Source: Paenilisteria rustica (GTDB lineage Bacteria > Bacillota > Bacilli > Lactobacillales > Listeriaceae). Taken from it: 64,000 nucleotides of DNA. Position numbers and translations under genes: made by a program. The stretch spans positions 1-64,000 of the forward strand of contig NZ_JABJVM010000018.1 of the NCBI RefSeq assembly GCF_013820765.1. The letters are read 5' to 3'. The notes under the pieces were generated by a model. The model searched no databases, was not told where the DNA came from, and worked only from the letters and a program-made list of their open reading frames with translations. Of this stretch, positions 36,082-44,706 are shown one piece after another. The stretch's first letter is position 1. Each line of letters begins with the position of its first letter.

Positions 36082-36110
36082 ATTGTAGCCTATAAGCCGC
36101 ACTTTGACAA
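36082..36110 (-). promoter_or_regulatory. Promoter of leuS
   Basis: TTGTCA (36105-36110 complement), 17 bases, TACAAT (36082-36087 complement), a few bases after the stop of the upstream gene and just before the T-box. Confidence 0.75.
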
Positions 36111-36114
36111 CCCT

Positions 36115-36747
36115 CTAAATCGGAGCTTTATCAAGTGCCGTCAACCAAATCATCTCAACTTTGTTATCCCAAAAACCAAAGCGTAATTCGATATTATTAT
36201 CCTTATCTTCATACACAAGCTCCTGCTCATAGCGATCAGACTTCGTTAAATTGCGATACGCCGAACCATACGTACTAGTCACTTTATCAACAGAATCGCC
36301 GAACTTGATGCCACGGCTCGTTGTTAATTTATCGCTACCATATTCGATATGTATCACACGATTTTTGTCAGCGTCCTCGATAGATACCCAGTATGTGGCC
36401 TTTTCTTTTTTCTTTGGAACGAGTACTTTAATCTCTTTTTGGAGACTTTTATCCGTGACTTCCTTCGATTTAAAATCTTTTTTCTGCGCCGCGGTTGACA
36501 GCACTTGGTCGATTTTAACCCCATTCACCGACTCCGAAGAAAGATCTGTCGAAGCAACCTGCTTATGAATTTCGTGATACGGACTGCCCGTCACGAAAAA
36601 CGTTTGCCTGAAAAAAATCGCCATCATCGCAACTAGTAAAACAAGTGCTGCGAAACCAATCCAATGCTTTCGAATATTTATTTTCCCATAAAAAGCTGTG
36701 ATGACCATCAAACAAATAATCGCCAGCACAAGGTATACAATTATCAT
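36115..36747 (-). CDS. Membrane-anchored protein of unknown function
   Basis: 210 residues. Two N-terminal membrane helices (about 1-20 and 29-46) are followed by an outward or cytosolic domain of about 160 residues with repeated lysines and strands (KATYWVSIEDADKNRVIHIEYGSDKL, TSTYGSAYRNLTKS, IELRFGFWDNKVEMIWL). The G-x-S-x-x-x-V-x-S-x-Y-G pattern (GIKFGDSVDKVTSTYG) resembles SmpA/OmlA-like or BLIP-like folds that begin repeats with GDSxxxVxxxxG. I do not recognise the family. It is transcribed alone. Confidence 0.6.
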   Translation of the reverse strand: MIIVYLVLAIICLMVITAFYGKINIRKHWIGFAALVLLVAMMAIFFRQTFFVTGSPYHEIHKQVASTDLSSESVNGVKIDQVLSTAAQKKDFKSKEVTDKSLQKEIKVLVPKKKEKATYWVSIEDADKNRVIHIEYGSDKLTTSRGIKFGDSVDKVTSTYGSAYRNLTKSDRYEQELVYEDKDNNIELRFGFWDNKVEMIWLTALDKAPI

Positions 36748-36827
36748 TTCCCCACTTCTTTCGCATTCCCAAAGTAACCTAAAGATGTCTTAAAAATAGC
36801 ATAAATACGCGGATAAAGCAACGATTG

Positions 36828-38234
36828 TCATTTCGCTAACGGCTTGTATTTCATCAGTGGATATAATAGGAATCCTAGGAAGAATAGACCTAGACTAAGA
36901 GCGAACACGCGCCAGTCCTCTGTTCCACTTTTGATAATCCAACTAGCGTACGTTAGTGCAAGTGCTGCGATAAAGCCATCGAACCAACGTTTTCCTAGTG
37001 AATTCGTCTCGTATGTCGCACCGGTTAGCGTCAATTTTAATTGGAATAGCGGTGAGATGAAATATTGGACGAGAAACGCCAGCGTCGAGACTTTGACCAC
37101 GAAATCGTAGGCTGTTGCGATATTGCCAGAAAGCGTTGATAGGATGAATAATTGGGACGCACAACATGTCAAAATGAGAACAAGAACTGGCGTACCATTT
37201 TTATTCGTTTTTGCTAGGAATGGGAGGAAAAGTCCATTTTTCGCGGCTTGGTACGGCGCTTCGGAACTCATCATAATCCAACCAATCGCTGAGCCAAATA
37301 AACAGACAAGCGCGAGCAACGCCATAACTGCTGATCCACCGCTACCAGTGACAACATTTAGTGCATCGGCTAACGGACTTGCGGAATGTAATAGTTTGGA
37401 TTTAGGGATAAGTCCGAGTGCCAGAATCGTGATTGTCGTGTAGAGACAAACCGAGATGACAAGCCCAGAAATCGTTGCAGCACGAACCGTTTTACCCGAT
37501 TTCGCGCGTCCTGCAAACATCATTGCCGATTCAATTCCGATGAACGCCCATAAGGTAACGATTGCTGCGCTGTTCACTTGAGATAACAAGCCGTTTTCTA
37601 GCCCACTCGTGTCGACAACCGGATGATACCACTCGCCCATTACAGAGGATTGGAAAGCGAATAAACCAACGACGATGAAGAGGAAAAAGCCGACGATTTT
37701 TGCTGCTGTCGCGATAAAATTAATCCGTCCAGCCCCACTTACGCCTTGAATGATGATCAGGCAAACGCCCCATAAAAGTAGTGAACAAATGAGAAACGTC
37801 AACAATTGGCCGAGCCCTAACTGATAGGATCCCATGGTAAACACGATTTTTTTACTATTAAGTACTGGGAAAAAGACGGATAAGTAACCTGCAAAAGAGG
37901 TGATAATGGACACGTTTCCTGCCCAGTTAGCGACCCAGTAACTCCAGACGGCGATAAATCCTGCCAGCCGTTTTAGTTTTGGATTGCGGAACAATTCGAA
38001 TGCATGGCTTTGCGCACCACTTGTTAAGTCTGGTCGTCGCACAGCCAAATTTCCGAATACGAGCGCGATCATTAACACACCGGTTCCTGTTAAGATCCAT
38101 GCCAGCATAATGCCGAGCGGGCTTGCTACGGCCGCCATTTGCCGTGGTAACATGAAGATTCCTGAACCAATCATGTTTCCTACTACTAAAGATGTCAATA
38201 CGAGATAACCCATTTTTTTGTTTGTTTTGTTCAT
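36828..38234 (-). CDS. APC-family amino acid antiporter (basic amino acid/polyamine type)
   Basis: 468 residues, about 12 helices. It starts KMGYLVLTSLVVGNMIGSGIFMLPRQMA, the APC helix-1 unwound motif (GSGIF), and has LWAFIGIESAMMFAGRAK in helix 6. The pattern is that of the APA subgroup (arginine/ornithine, lysine/cadaverine and similar antiporters). The substrate cannot be fixed and no decarboxylase or deiminase gene is adjacent. Start at 38234 after GGGGGC. Divergent from ytqA. Confidence 0.85.
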   Translation of the reverse strand: MNKTNKKMGYLVLTSLVVGNMIGSGIFMLPRQMAAVASPLGIMLAWILTGTGVLMIALVFGNLAVRRPDLTSGAQSHAFELFRNPKLKRLAGFIAVWSYWVANWAGNVSIITSFAGYLSVFFPVLNSKKIVFTMGSYQLGLGQLLTFLICSLLLWGVCLIIIQGVSGAGRINFIATAAKIVGFFLFIVVGLFAFQSSVMGEWYHPVVDTSGLENGLLSQVNSAAIVTLWAFIGIESAMMFAGRAKSGKTVRAATISGLVISVCLYTTITILALGLIPKSKLLHSASPLADALNVVTGSGGSAVMALLALVCLFGSAIGWIMMSSEAPYQAAKNGLFLPFLAKTNKNGTPVLVLILTCCASQLFILSTLSGNIATAYDFVVKVSTLAFLVQYFISPLFQLKLTLTGATYETNSLGKRWFDGFIAALALTYASWIIKSGTEDWRVFALSLGLFFLGFLLYPLMKYKPLAK

Positions 38235-38377
38235 ATTCTCTGCCCCCAAGTCAATTTAACACATTACCAAGTTAAAGTATTTTTATATCATAGCACAATG
38301 ATAACTCCTCCGCAACCCTGAAAAATATGATAAAATAACAAGGATGATTATTTCAAGTTTGAAGGAGTTTGACGAAG

Positions 38378-39337
38378 ATGAACCCATTTCCATATACGAA
38401 CGATAATAAACGATACCACACATGGAATTACTGCTTGCGTGACCATTTTGGCTACAAAGTTTTTAAAGTGGCGCTCGATGGTGGTTTTGACTGTCCAAAT
38501 CGTGATGGTACGGTCGCGCATGGTGGTTGTACTTTTTGCAGTGTGGCGGGGTCTGGTGATTTCGCAGGCGATCGGGTGGACGATTTGCAAACCCAGTTTC
38601 ACGCGATCAAGGACCGGATGCATACGAAATGGAAGGACGGCAAATATATGGCTTATTTCCAAGCGTTCACGAACACGCACGCCCCTGTTGCCGAACTCCG
38701 CGAAAAATACGAATCCGTGCTGAATGAGCCTGGCGTCGTTGGTTTGTCAATTGCAACACGCCCTGACTGCCTTCCTGATGACGTTGTGGACTATTTAGCC
38801 GAGTTAAACGAGCGAATCTACCTCTGGGTGGAACTCGGTCTCCAAAGCGCGCACAACGAGACTGGCGTGCTTATCAATCGGGCACATGACTACGATTGTT
38901 ACGTCGAAGGTGTCGAAAAATTACACGCTCGCGGTATTCGTGTCTGTACGCATATTATCAATGGCCTACCTCGCGAAACACCAGAAATGATGATGCAAAC
39001 CGTACAAAAAGTCGTCGAAAGCGGCGTCGCGGGCATCAAGATCCACTTATTACATCTGCTAAAAGGCACACCAATGGTTCAACAGTACAAAAATGGCGAA
39101 CTAAAATTTTTAACGAAGGACGATTATGTCAGCCTGGTTTGCGATCAGCTCGAAATATTACCTCCCGAGATGGTCATTCATCGCATTACGGGAGACGGCG
39201 CGATCGAAGACTTGATTGGCCCGATTTGGAGCTTGAATAAGTGGGAAGTTTTGAATTCGATTGATGCGGAACTCGTTAGACGTGATAGTTGGCAAGGAAA
39301 ATTTTACAACACAGCGAAGGTTGGGAACGAAGCATGA
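38378..39337 (+). CDS. ytqA: Radical SAM protein, TIGR01212/YtqA family
   Basis: 319 residues. The cluster-binding cysteines are in DCPNRDGTVAHGGCTFC (CxxxxxxxxxCxxC spacing typical of the YhcC/YtqA family), with a GDFAG segment and ELGLQSAHNETG barrel motifs. Its reaction is not established; it is regularly found before the methyltransferase ytqB/mnmM, with which it overlaps by four bases here, suggesting joint tRNA modification. The ATG at 38378 follows AAGGAG by ten bases. Confidence 0.88.
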   Translation: MNPFPYTNDNKRYHTWNYCLRDHFGYKVFKVALDGGFDCPNRDGTVAHGGCTFCSVAGSGDFAGDRVDDLQTQFHAIKDRMHTKWKDGKYMAYFQAFTNTHAPVAELREKYESVLNEPGVVGLSIATRPDCLPDDVVDYLAELNERIYLWVELGLQSAHNETGVLINRAHDYDCYVEGVEKLHARGIRVCTHIINGLPRETPEMMMQTVQKVVESGVAGIKIHLLHLLKGTPMVQQYKNGELKFLTKDDYVSLVCDQLEILPPEMVIHRITGDGAIEDLIGPIWSLNKWEVLNSIDAELVRRDSWQGKFYNTAKVGNEA

Positions 39338-39930
39338 ACTTAAAAAGCATTTTACCATTCAGTCACGACCTGCTGACTCGTCTTATTTTGCCTGGCGATA
39401 CTGTTGTTGATGCCACGATTGGAAATGGCCACGATACAGCATTTTTAGCCAATCTGGTTGGTGTGAATGGCCACGTATTTGGTTTCGATATCCAGCAAGA
39501 AGCCATCGAAGCAACAACGCAATTGCTCACTGAGAAACATGTTGCCGATCAAGCCACACTTTTACGCGAGAGCCACGCAAACATGATCGAGCTCCTGCCA
39601 CAACAAACCGAAATCAAGGCAGCTATCTTCAATCTGGGCTACCTTCCGGGCGGCGACAAAACAATCACAACACTCGCTGACTCTACGATAAAAGCCATTG
39701 AAGCCGCCCTATCTCTACTTACCATCGGCGGCATTGTGATTCTAGTTATTTATCACGGTCATCCCGAGGGTCAAACCGAGAAATCAGCCGTGTTACGCTA
39801 TACCGAAGCGCTCCCCCAAGAGCAGTTTCACGTCTTAGAATACCGCTTCATCAATCAACGCAATAACCCGCCTTTTGTGATTGCCATTGAAAAACGAAAA
39901 ATAAAGAGGTTGAGACAAAACTCAAGATAA
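39334..39930 (+). CDS. mnmM: tRNA methyltransferase MnmM (YtqB-like)
   Basis: 198-residue class I SAM methyltransferase. VVDATIGNGHDTAFLANLVG is the SAM motif, GFDIQQEAIEAT the second acidic strand, and AAIFNLGYLPGGDK the NLGYLPG signature of the YtqB family. In Bacillus and Staphylococcus MnmM methylates 5-aminomethyl-2-thiouridine at tRNA position 34. The start at 39334 overlaps the ytqA stop (ATGA). Confidence 0.9.
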   Translation: MNLKSILPFSHDLLTRLILPGDTVVDATIGNGHDTAFLANLVGVNGHVFGFDIQQEAIEATTQLLTEKHVADQATLLRESHANMIELLPQQTEIKAAIFNLGYLPGGDKTITTLADSTIKAIEAALSLLTIGGIVILVIYHGHPEGQTEKSAVLRYTEALPQEQFHVLEYRFINQRNNPPFVIAIEKRKIKRLRQNSR

Positions 39931-40194
39931 GGCAAAAGCGCTCTCCCATTTCTTCGGGTAGGACGAAAAATTCTGCTTTAAACAAATCGAGCGAAAGCGT
40001 TTGTATTCAGGGGATTGGGTGGAAGCCGGAGAGCTGCGCATACTGGTGTATGTGATGACTGAAAACAGGGAGGGAGTAGTTTCCCCGACCATGTGAGAAG
40101 TTATGCGAAACGCAGTGTAGAAGAACCGGAAGTCCGCCTAATCCCCTGAATGCGAACGCTTGTCGCCGATTTATCGGGGTTATGTCCCATCTTC
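39906..40194 (+). terminator. Terminator-like stem of the ytqA-mnmM operon interrupted by hairpin repeat B
   Basis: GAGGTTGAGACAAAACTC (39906-39923) can pair with GGGTTATGTCCCATCTTC (40177-40194), with G-U pairs in plus-strand RNA, followed by TTTTG. The arms are 253 bases apart and hairpin repeat B lies between them, so it looks as if the repeat was inserted in the loop. Confidence 0.5.
39984..40173 (+). repeat. Large hairpin repeat, copy B
   Basis: Same outer arms as copy A (AAATCGAGCGAAAGCG...TTTGTATTC and its complement ending CGCCGATTTA), but with a different main stem: CAGGGGATTGGG (40008-40019) paired with CCTAATCCCCTG (40137-40148). The core CGCATACTGGTGTATGTGA and GAACCGGAAGTCCG are identical to copy A. 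A further 70 bases, with local inverted repeats, lie between those two core halves. Mismatches are again G-U in plus-strand RNA. Confidence 0.8.
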
Positions 40195-40263
40195 TTTTGT
40201 TTGAAATAAAATTTCATGACCTGTATACTTAACTTAAAATACCACGAAAGTACGGTGATTCAC

Positions 40264-41334
40264 ATGTTCGGTATCTCGATTTATTTATCTAGTGACAATG
40301 ACTTTGAAAAAACCATCCAACAAGCGTCCGACAAAGGCTTTTCGCTCATTTTCAGCTCTTTACATATTCCAGAAGAAAACCCTGCAAACTATCGCCACTT
40401 GCTTACAAGACTTGGCGCTGCAGCAAACACACACAACATGCAGTTAATCCTCGATATTTCTGCTAAATCACTGGCGCACATTGGACTCACCATCGACACA
40501 GCTGACCAGTTGACTGCACTTGGCGTCACCGGTCTACGCGTCGATTATGGACTCACGACAGTTGAAATCGCAAAACTCGCCAAGAAAATCAAAGTCTACC
40601 TCAATGCCAGCACCATTGACAGCGCATTTTTAGAAACACTTATTCAAGCCGGCGTCGATATCTCACAAGTTGAAGCCTTCCATAACTACTATCCAAAACC
40701 ACACACTGGCCTCGATATTCCTTTTTTCAAGCAAACGAATGCATTTCTACATCAACACGGCTTAAAAATTGCAGCTTTCGTGCCCGGCGACGGCGAAAAA
40801 CGCCAACCTTTATTCGAAGGCTTGCCAACACTTGAAAAGCACCGCTACAGCCATCCGTTCTCGGCAGCACTTGAACTAGAAACACTCGGCGTTGACAACA
40901 TTTATATCGGCGACCCAGCACTCCAATCACAAACAACCGAGCAATTCGCAGCTTTCGCTAAAGATAACACACTATTACTCGACTGCCAATTAGCTCCAAA
41001 CCTAGATCCGCGCATCCAAAAACATCTGTTGAAGCCAGATAATAACCGAATGGACCCAGCACGTGACCTCATTCGCCTAGAAAAATCTCGACCAGCTTTA
41101 GCAAAAATCGACATTTCTCCTACCCTATCAAACACACGTCCCATCGGTAGCATCCTCATTGATAACAACTTATTCGGACGTTATCAAGGCGAAATCACGA
41201 TAGCCCTCTGCGATTTGCCAATCGAATCAAAAATAAATAATATCGGGCGCATCACTCCAGACTCCATCGCTATACTTCCCTTCATAAAACCTGGTCAGAC
41301 GTTTCAATTAAGACCAAATAATGAATCAAAATAA
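40264..41334 (+). CDS. mupG: 6-phospho-N-acetylmuramidase MupG (DUF871)
   Basis: 356 residues. An N-terminal TIM barrel begins MFGISIYLSSDNDFEKTIQQASDKGFSLIFSSLHIPEE, the DUF871/MupG signature, with VEAFHNYYPKPHTGLD in the middle, and a small C-terminal beta domain (GSILIDNNLFGRYQGEI). MupG splits MurNAc-6-P-GlcNAc into MurNAc-6-P and GlcNAc in the cytosol. It is far from murQ-murP-murR here, but supplies the same pathway. ATG at 40264 with CGGTGAT upstream. Confidence 0.9.
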   Translation: MFGISIYLSSDNDFEKTIQQASDKGFSLIFSSLHIPEENPANYRHLLTRLGAAANTHNMQLILDISAKSLAHIGLTIDTADQLTALGVTGLRVDYGLTTVEIAKLAKKIKVYLNASTIDSAFLETLIQAGVDISQVEAFHNYYPKPHTGLDIPFFKQTNAFLHQHGLKIAAFVPGDGEKRQPLFEGLPTLEKHRYSHPFSAALELETLGVDNIYIGDPALQSQTTEQFAAFAKDNTLLLDCQLAPNLDPRIQKHLLKPDNNRMDPARDLIRLEKSRPALAKIDISPTLSNTRPIGSILIDNNLFGRYQGEITIALCDLPIESKINNIGRITPDSIAILPFIKPGQTFQLRPNNESK

Positions 41335-41336
41335 AC

Positions 41337-41378
41337 AAAGAAGATTCCGCTCATTTTTACAAGAGCAGAATCTTCTTT
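41337..41378. terminator. Bidirectional terminator between mupG and the polysaccharide operon
   Basis: Sixteen-base arms AAAGAAGATTCCGCTC (41337-41352) and GAGCAGAATCTTCTTT (41363-41378) with one mismatch; short T-runs on both sides. Confidence 0.8.
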
Positions 41379-41392
41379 AGTTCCCTAACCCT

Positions 41393-42748
41393 TTACTGTG
41401 CCGTTAAAAATTTTTCAACAGCTACAGAAGGTCCACCACCGAAACGCGCGACTTTACTCGAACCGAATGAAGACATCACATTTTTCGTATCTAAAATTAA
41501 ATCACTGTTAGCGAGTATCTGCTCCTTATCAAAAAGATCGTGACATGTCAGCATGATAACCAGGTCATAAGAGGCAAAATAATTGTAATCGAGCGGAATC
41601 GTTTCTTGAATGACACCATCGTCATCCCTATACTTCGTTGCCAATGGATCACAGAAATCCACGCTAGCTCCTGCTTTTACAAGATTTTCATAAACCGAAA
41701 TACTCGGTGATTCACGAAGATCATCAATATTCTCCTTATACGCCATACCTAATAATAAAACACGCGATCCACTCAATGCTTTTTGTTTACTGTTCAAAGT
41801 CTTCATCGCCTTGTGAACAACATGCTCCGGCATTTGATGATTTGTTTCCTGCGCTAACTCGATAAAGCGACTGAAAAAATTAACTTCTTTCGCTTTCCAA
41901 GACAAGTAAATCGGATCTAGCGGAATACAGTGCCCACCAATTCCTGGGCCCGGGTTAAATCGCATAAATCCAAATGGTTTTGTACTGGATGCTTCGATTG
42001 TTTCCCAAACATCAATATCTAGCTTTTCGCATAATAACGACATTTCATTGATAAATGCTATATTGATACTGCGGAATGTGTTTTCAAGTAGTTTACTCAT
42101 CTCAGCAACTTCCGTCGACGCTACAGGTACCACATGGTCAATAACCTGTTCGTATAAAGCTGTTCCTACTTGCATCGAAATCGGTGTCATACCGCCTAAT
42201 ACTTTCGGTGTGTTTTCTGTTTGATACGTTTTATTCCCAGGATCAACTCGCTCGGGTGAATAACACACATAGAAATCTTCGTCTAACTTCCAACCATCTT
42301 TCGCGATTGGTGCATGAAGCAATTCCTTAGAAGTACCTGGATATGTCGTGCTCTCCAATACCACAACCGTATTAACTGTCATGTTCGCGCGAATCATGTC
42401 CACCGCGCTCACAATATATGAAATATCTGGTTCATATGATTTAGTGAGCGGTGTCGGCACACAAATAATGATAGCATCTGCTTTTGCTAAGCTTTCAGGA
42501 TCAGTCGTCGCAACAAACCTTTCCTTTCCAATCAATTTCGATAAGCGTTCCGATGTGATATCCATAATATCAGATTTACCTTGATTAACAAGTGTCACTT
42601 TCGGCTCACTTGGATCAAAGCCAATGACTTGAAAACCAGCTTCAGCAAAGGAAATTGCTAGTGGTAAGCCAACATAACCAAGTCCCATAACGGCGATAAC
42701 CGCTTCTTTTTTATTCAAATTATTCTTTATTTTCTCGAAATTATTCAT
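41393..42748 (-). CDS. Nucleotide-sugar 6-dehydrogenase, UDP-N-acetylhexosamine type
   Basis: 451 residues. Rossmann motif GLGYVGLP at 22-29; VPTPL at 97-101; SPERVDPGN at 164-172; catalytic cysteine C274 in GPGIGGHCIPLDP; C-terminal LLGMAYKENIDDLRESPS. The GGHCIPxDP and SPERVxPG signatures mark the WecC/WbpA branch, which oxidises UDP-GlcNAc or UDP-ManNAc to the uronic acid; UDP-glucose dehydrogenases usually read GGxCxPKD. It follows the HasA-like gene, with the start 24 bp upstream of that gene's stop. Start at 42748 after AAAAGGAG. Confidence 0.87.
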   Translation of the reverse strand: MNNFEKIKNNLNKKEAVIAVMGLGYVGLPLAISFAEAGFQVIGFDPSEPKVTLVNQGKSDIMDITSERLSKLIGKERFVATTDPESLAKADAIIICVPTPLTKSYEPDISYIVSAVDMIRANMTVNTVVVLESTTYPGTSKELLHAPIAKDGWKLDEDFYVCYSPERVDPGNKTYQTENTPKVLGGMTPISMQVGTALYEQVIDHVVPVASTEVAEMSKLLENTFRSINIAFINEMSLLCEKLDIDVWETIEASSTKPFGFMRFNPGPGIGGHCIPLDPIYLSWKAKEVNFFSRFIELAQETNHQMPEHVVHKAMKTLNSKQKALSGSRVLLLGMAYKENIDDLRESPSISVYENLVKAGASVDFCDPLATKYRDDDGVIQETIPLDYNYFASYDLVIMLTCHDLFDKEQILANSDLILDTKNVMSSFGSSKVARFGGGPSVAVEKFLTAQ

Positions 42749-42771
42749 CCCATTACTCCTTTTTGTATGCC

Positions 42772-44034
42772 TTAACGTGTTCCCCATTTATCTACACGTA
42801 ATGTTGCCAACGCAGTTAAACGAACAATATGAATAGTAAAAAAATGTATAAGACCATAAATTGGTGCCATTAAATAACAAAGTGGATACTTAAACATGTA
42901 ATGTACATTCCTCGCATAAGCAGATAGACAAGCCAAAATTAAATAAAATACCCAATCGACCCATGTCAAATCCCAGAAATGCCAAATGATATTATACCCA
43001 ACAGCTGCTAAGAAAATAATCCATAGCACTATCTCAACGAAAGACCATAAAAATACAATAGGGTGCGTGAAAATCATGCGCATCGATATAAAAGTCTCTC
43101 TAAAAAACGATTTACTCCATCGTGTTTGTTGTTTTAAAAAGACACGCATTGTATCTGGAACATCCGTAATACATTCGGCCGTTGATTGATAAATCGTAGT
43201 TCCTTTCTCAATCGCATAGTTTGTTAGACAACGATCATCCCCAACAGAAGCTGGAACGCCAAGAACAGTTTGATTCAAATATCGCTGTAGATTATCCATA
43301 ACAACTTCGCGTCGATAGCAACTAATTGGCCCTGAGCAAACAAGAATGTGTCCAGTTACTGACTGCGAGGCACGTTCCACACGAAAAGCATTGTCATAAC
43401 GCATATCCAGAAGGCGCGTTAATAAGTTTGTATCACGATTACGAGCATTAATATGCCCTGTCGCTGCCATCACTTTTTCATCAGCAAATGGTCGCATTAA
43501 TTCATAAAGCGTATCTGGAAAAATCTCTCCGTCAGAATCCATGGTAAAAAATATGTCCCCCGTAGAGTGCTCAAAAGCATAGGCTTGTGCATGGCGCTTG
43601 CCTTGGTTCTTCTCCATCTCATGAATAATAATATTTTTCGTATTTGGCAAGTCTGCTTCAGCTACGTATTTTCGCAAAGCAATAACCGCCTCTTTTGACT
43701 TACTACCATCATCCACGAAAAAGATTTCATGTATTGGATAGGTTTGCTTCTGAATCGTCTCCATCAAACGTAGAATTGCGTCACTCGACTCATTATAAGC
43801 TGGAATAACAACCGTTACTTTCAAATTTGGTGGCTCATTTTTCTTCGGCTTGTAGAACATAGATAGAGTCATTTTAATAATAAGATAAATGACCATCCCC
43901 CATCCATAAATACTAAACGATGTCGAAATATTCCCCGTCCTCCAAAAACCAATCATCTCTAGCATCGCTACACAAAGCACAAAACCAAATAGCGAGATAA
44001 TAAAAGATGATTTCTTCCTTCCCTCTTCAAACAT
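42772..44034 (-). CDS. Hyaluronan-synthase-like membrane glycosyltransferase (HasA-type, GT2)
   Basis: 420 residues. Two N-terminal helices, then a GT2 domain: VVIPAYNE (75-82), VDDGS (107-111), DSDGE (166-170), VCSGPISCYRREVV (232-245), VGDDRCLTNYA (264-274) and KQQTRWSKSFFRE (301-313); then four or so C-terminal helices ending VDKWGTR. The run from SGPIS to QQTRW closely resembles streptococcal HasA as I recall it. Class I synthases polymerise and extrude alternating sugars. Start at 44034 after GAGGGAG. The partner gene supplies an activated uronic acid. Confidence 0.87.
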   Translation of the reverse strand: MFEEGRKKSSFIISLFGFVLCVAMLEMIGFWRTGNISTSFSIYGWGMVIYLIIKMTLSMFYKPKKNEPPNLKVTVVIPAYNESSDAILRLMETIQKQTYPIHEIFFVDDGSKSKEAVIALRKYVAEADLPNTKNIIIHEMEKNQGKRHAQAYAFEHSTGDIFFTMDSDGEIFPDTLYELMRPFADEKVMAATGHINARNRDTNLLTRLLDMRYDNAFRVERASQSVTGHILVCSGPISCYRREVVMDNLQRYLNQTVLGVPASVGDDRCLTNYAIEKGTTIYQSTAECITDVPDTMRVFLKQQTRWSKSFFRETFISMRMIFTHPIVFLWSFVEIVLWIIFLAAVGYNIIWHFWDLTWVDWVFYLILACLSAYARNVHYMFKYPLCYLMAPIYGLIHFFTIHIVRLTALATLRVDKWGTR

Positions 44035-44203
44035 TATGCCAACTCCCTCAGTTAGTTGCGAAAAATCGCAATACTCTTTTTTAAACAAATAAATAATTTA
44101 GACCGATTATTCAGAAAATATTTAACGATATTTAATAGTCCAAATTTATTACTCAAATATTAAATTATATCCCCTAGACCAGTATACTGTCTCCTTGTAC
44201 TAT

Positions 44204-44232
44204 ATTATACATACTAATCGCGGTAGATTCAA
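44204..44232 (-). promoter_or_regulatory. Promoter of the HasA-like operon
   Basis: TTGAAT (44227-44232 complement), 17 bases, TATAAT (44204-44209 complement), leaving a leader of about 165 nt. Confidence 0.7.
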
Positions 44233-44654
44233 TAGACTTAGAAATGTTTCACACTTTATACATATTCCCGGCTTTTTTGTATGCAATAATCCTTCATTCA
44301 TAAAGTTTATAGTCTATTACTTCATCATATGTCATTTTATTCATTCAACTTAGATAATTCGCAATACTCCCAACCTAATTGTATGTACTTTGCCAAGCCA
44401 AAAGAAATATTTAGCATCATAGCACAATTATAATATTATTTGTAATCTGCATGAAGAGTAACTTAACTCATTACTACAAGCCTTTTCGTCAATGTAGCAA
44501 CTAGTCACTTTCTTAACCCAGTATACAGCCAAGATACTGCGAATTCAAGCTTTCATAAAAAGATTCACCATATGTTCACAAAGATAGATTAAATGTTGTA
44601 TGTTAGCCCTTACATACTATGGATATTTTTGGATTTCATCATATTCTGCATCAT
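44233..44654. other. AT-rich gap with no supported gene
   Basis: About 420 bp between the HasA-operon promoter and the asnB terminator. Only short, unconvincing ORFs are present. It may hold regulatory sites for the polysaccharide operon; I see no clear repeat or RNA. Confidence 0.5.
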
Positions 44655-44692
44655 AAATGCAAAATCACCGAGCTCAAAACAGCCCGGTGATT
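44655..44692 (-). terminator. Intrinsic terminator after asnB
   Basis: Twelve-bp stem AATCACCGGGCT/AGCTCGGTGATT in minus-strand RNA (44663-44674 and 44681-44692), followed by UUUUGCAUUU. Confidence 0.78.
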
Positions 44693-44706
44693 CCGCATTT
44701 ATTCGG

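Noticed and set aside
41393-44034. Plain hyaluronan capsule locus (hasA-hasB)
   Set aside because: The second gene carries HexNAc-dehydrogenase motifs and not those of the UDP-glucose dehydrogenase HasB; the plain reading is therefore not adopted.
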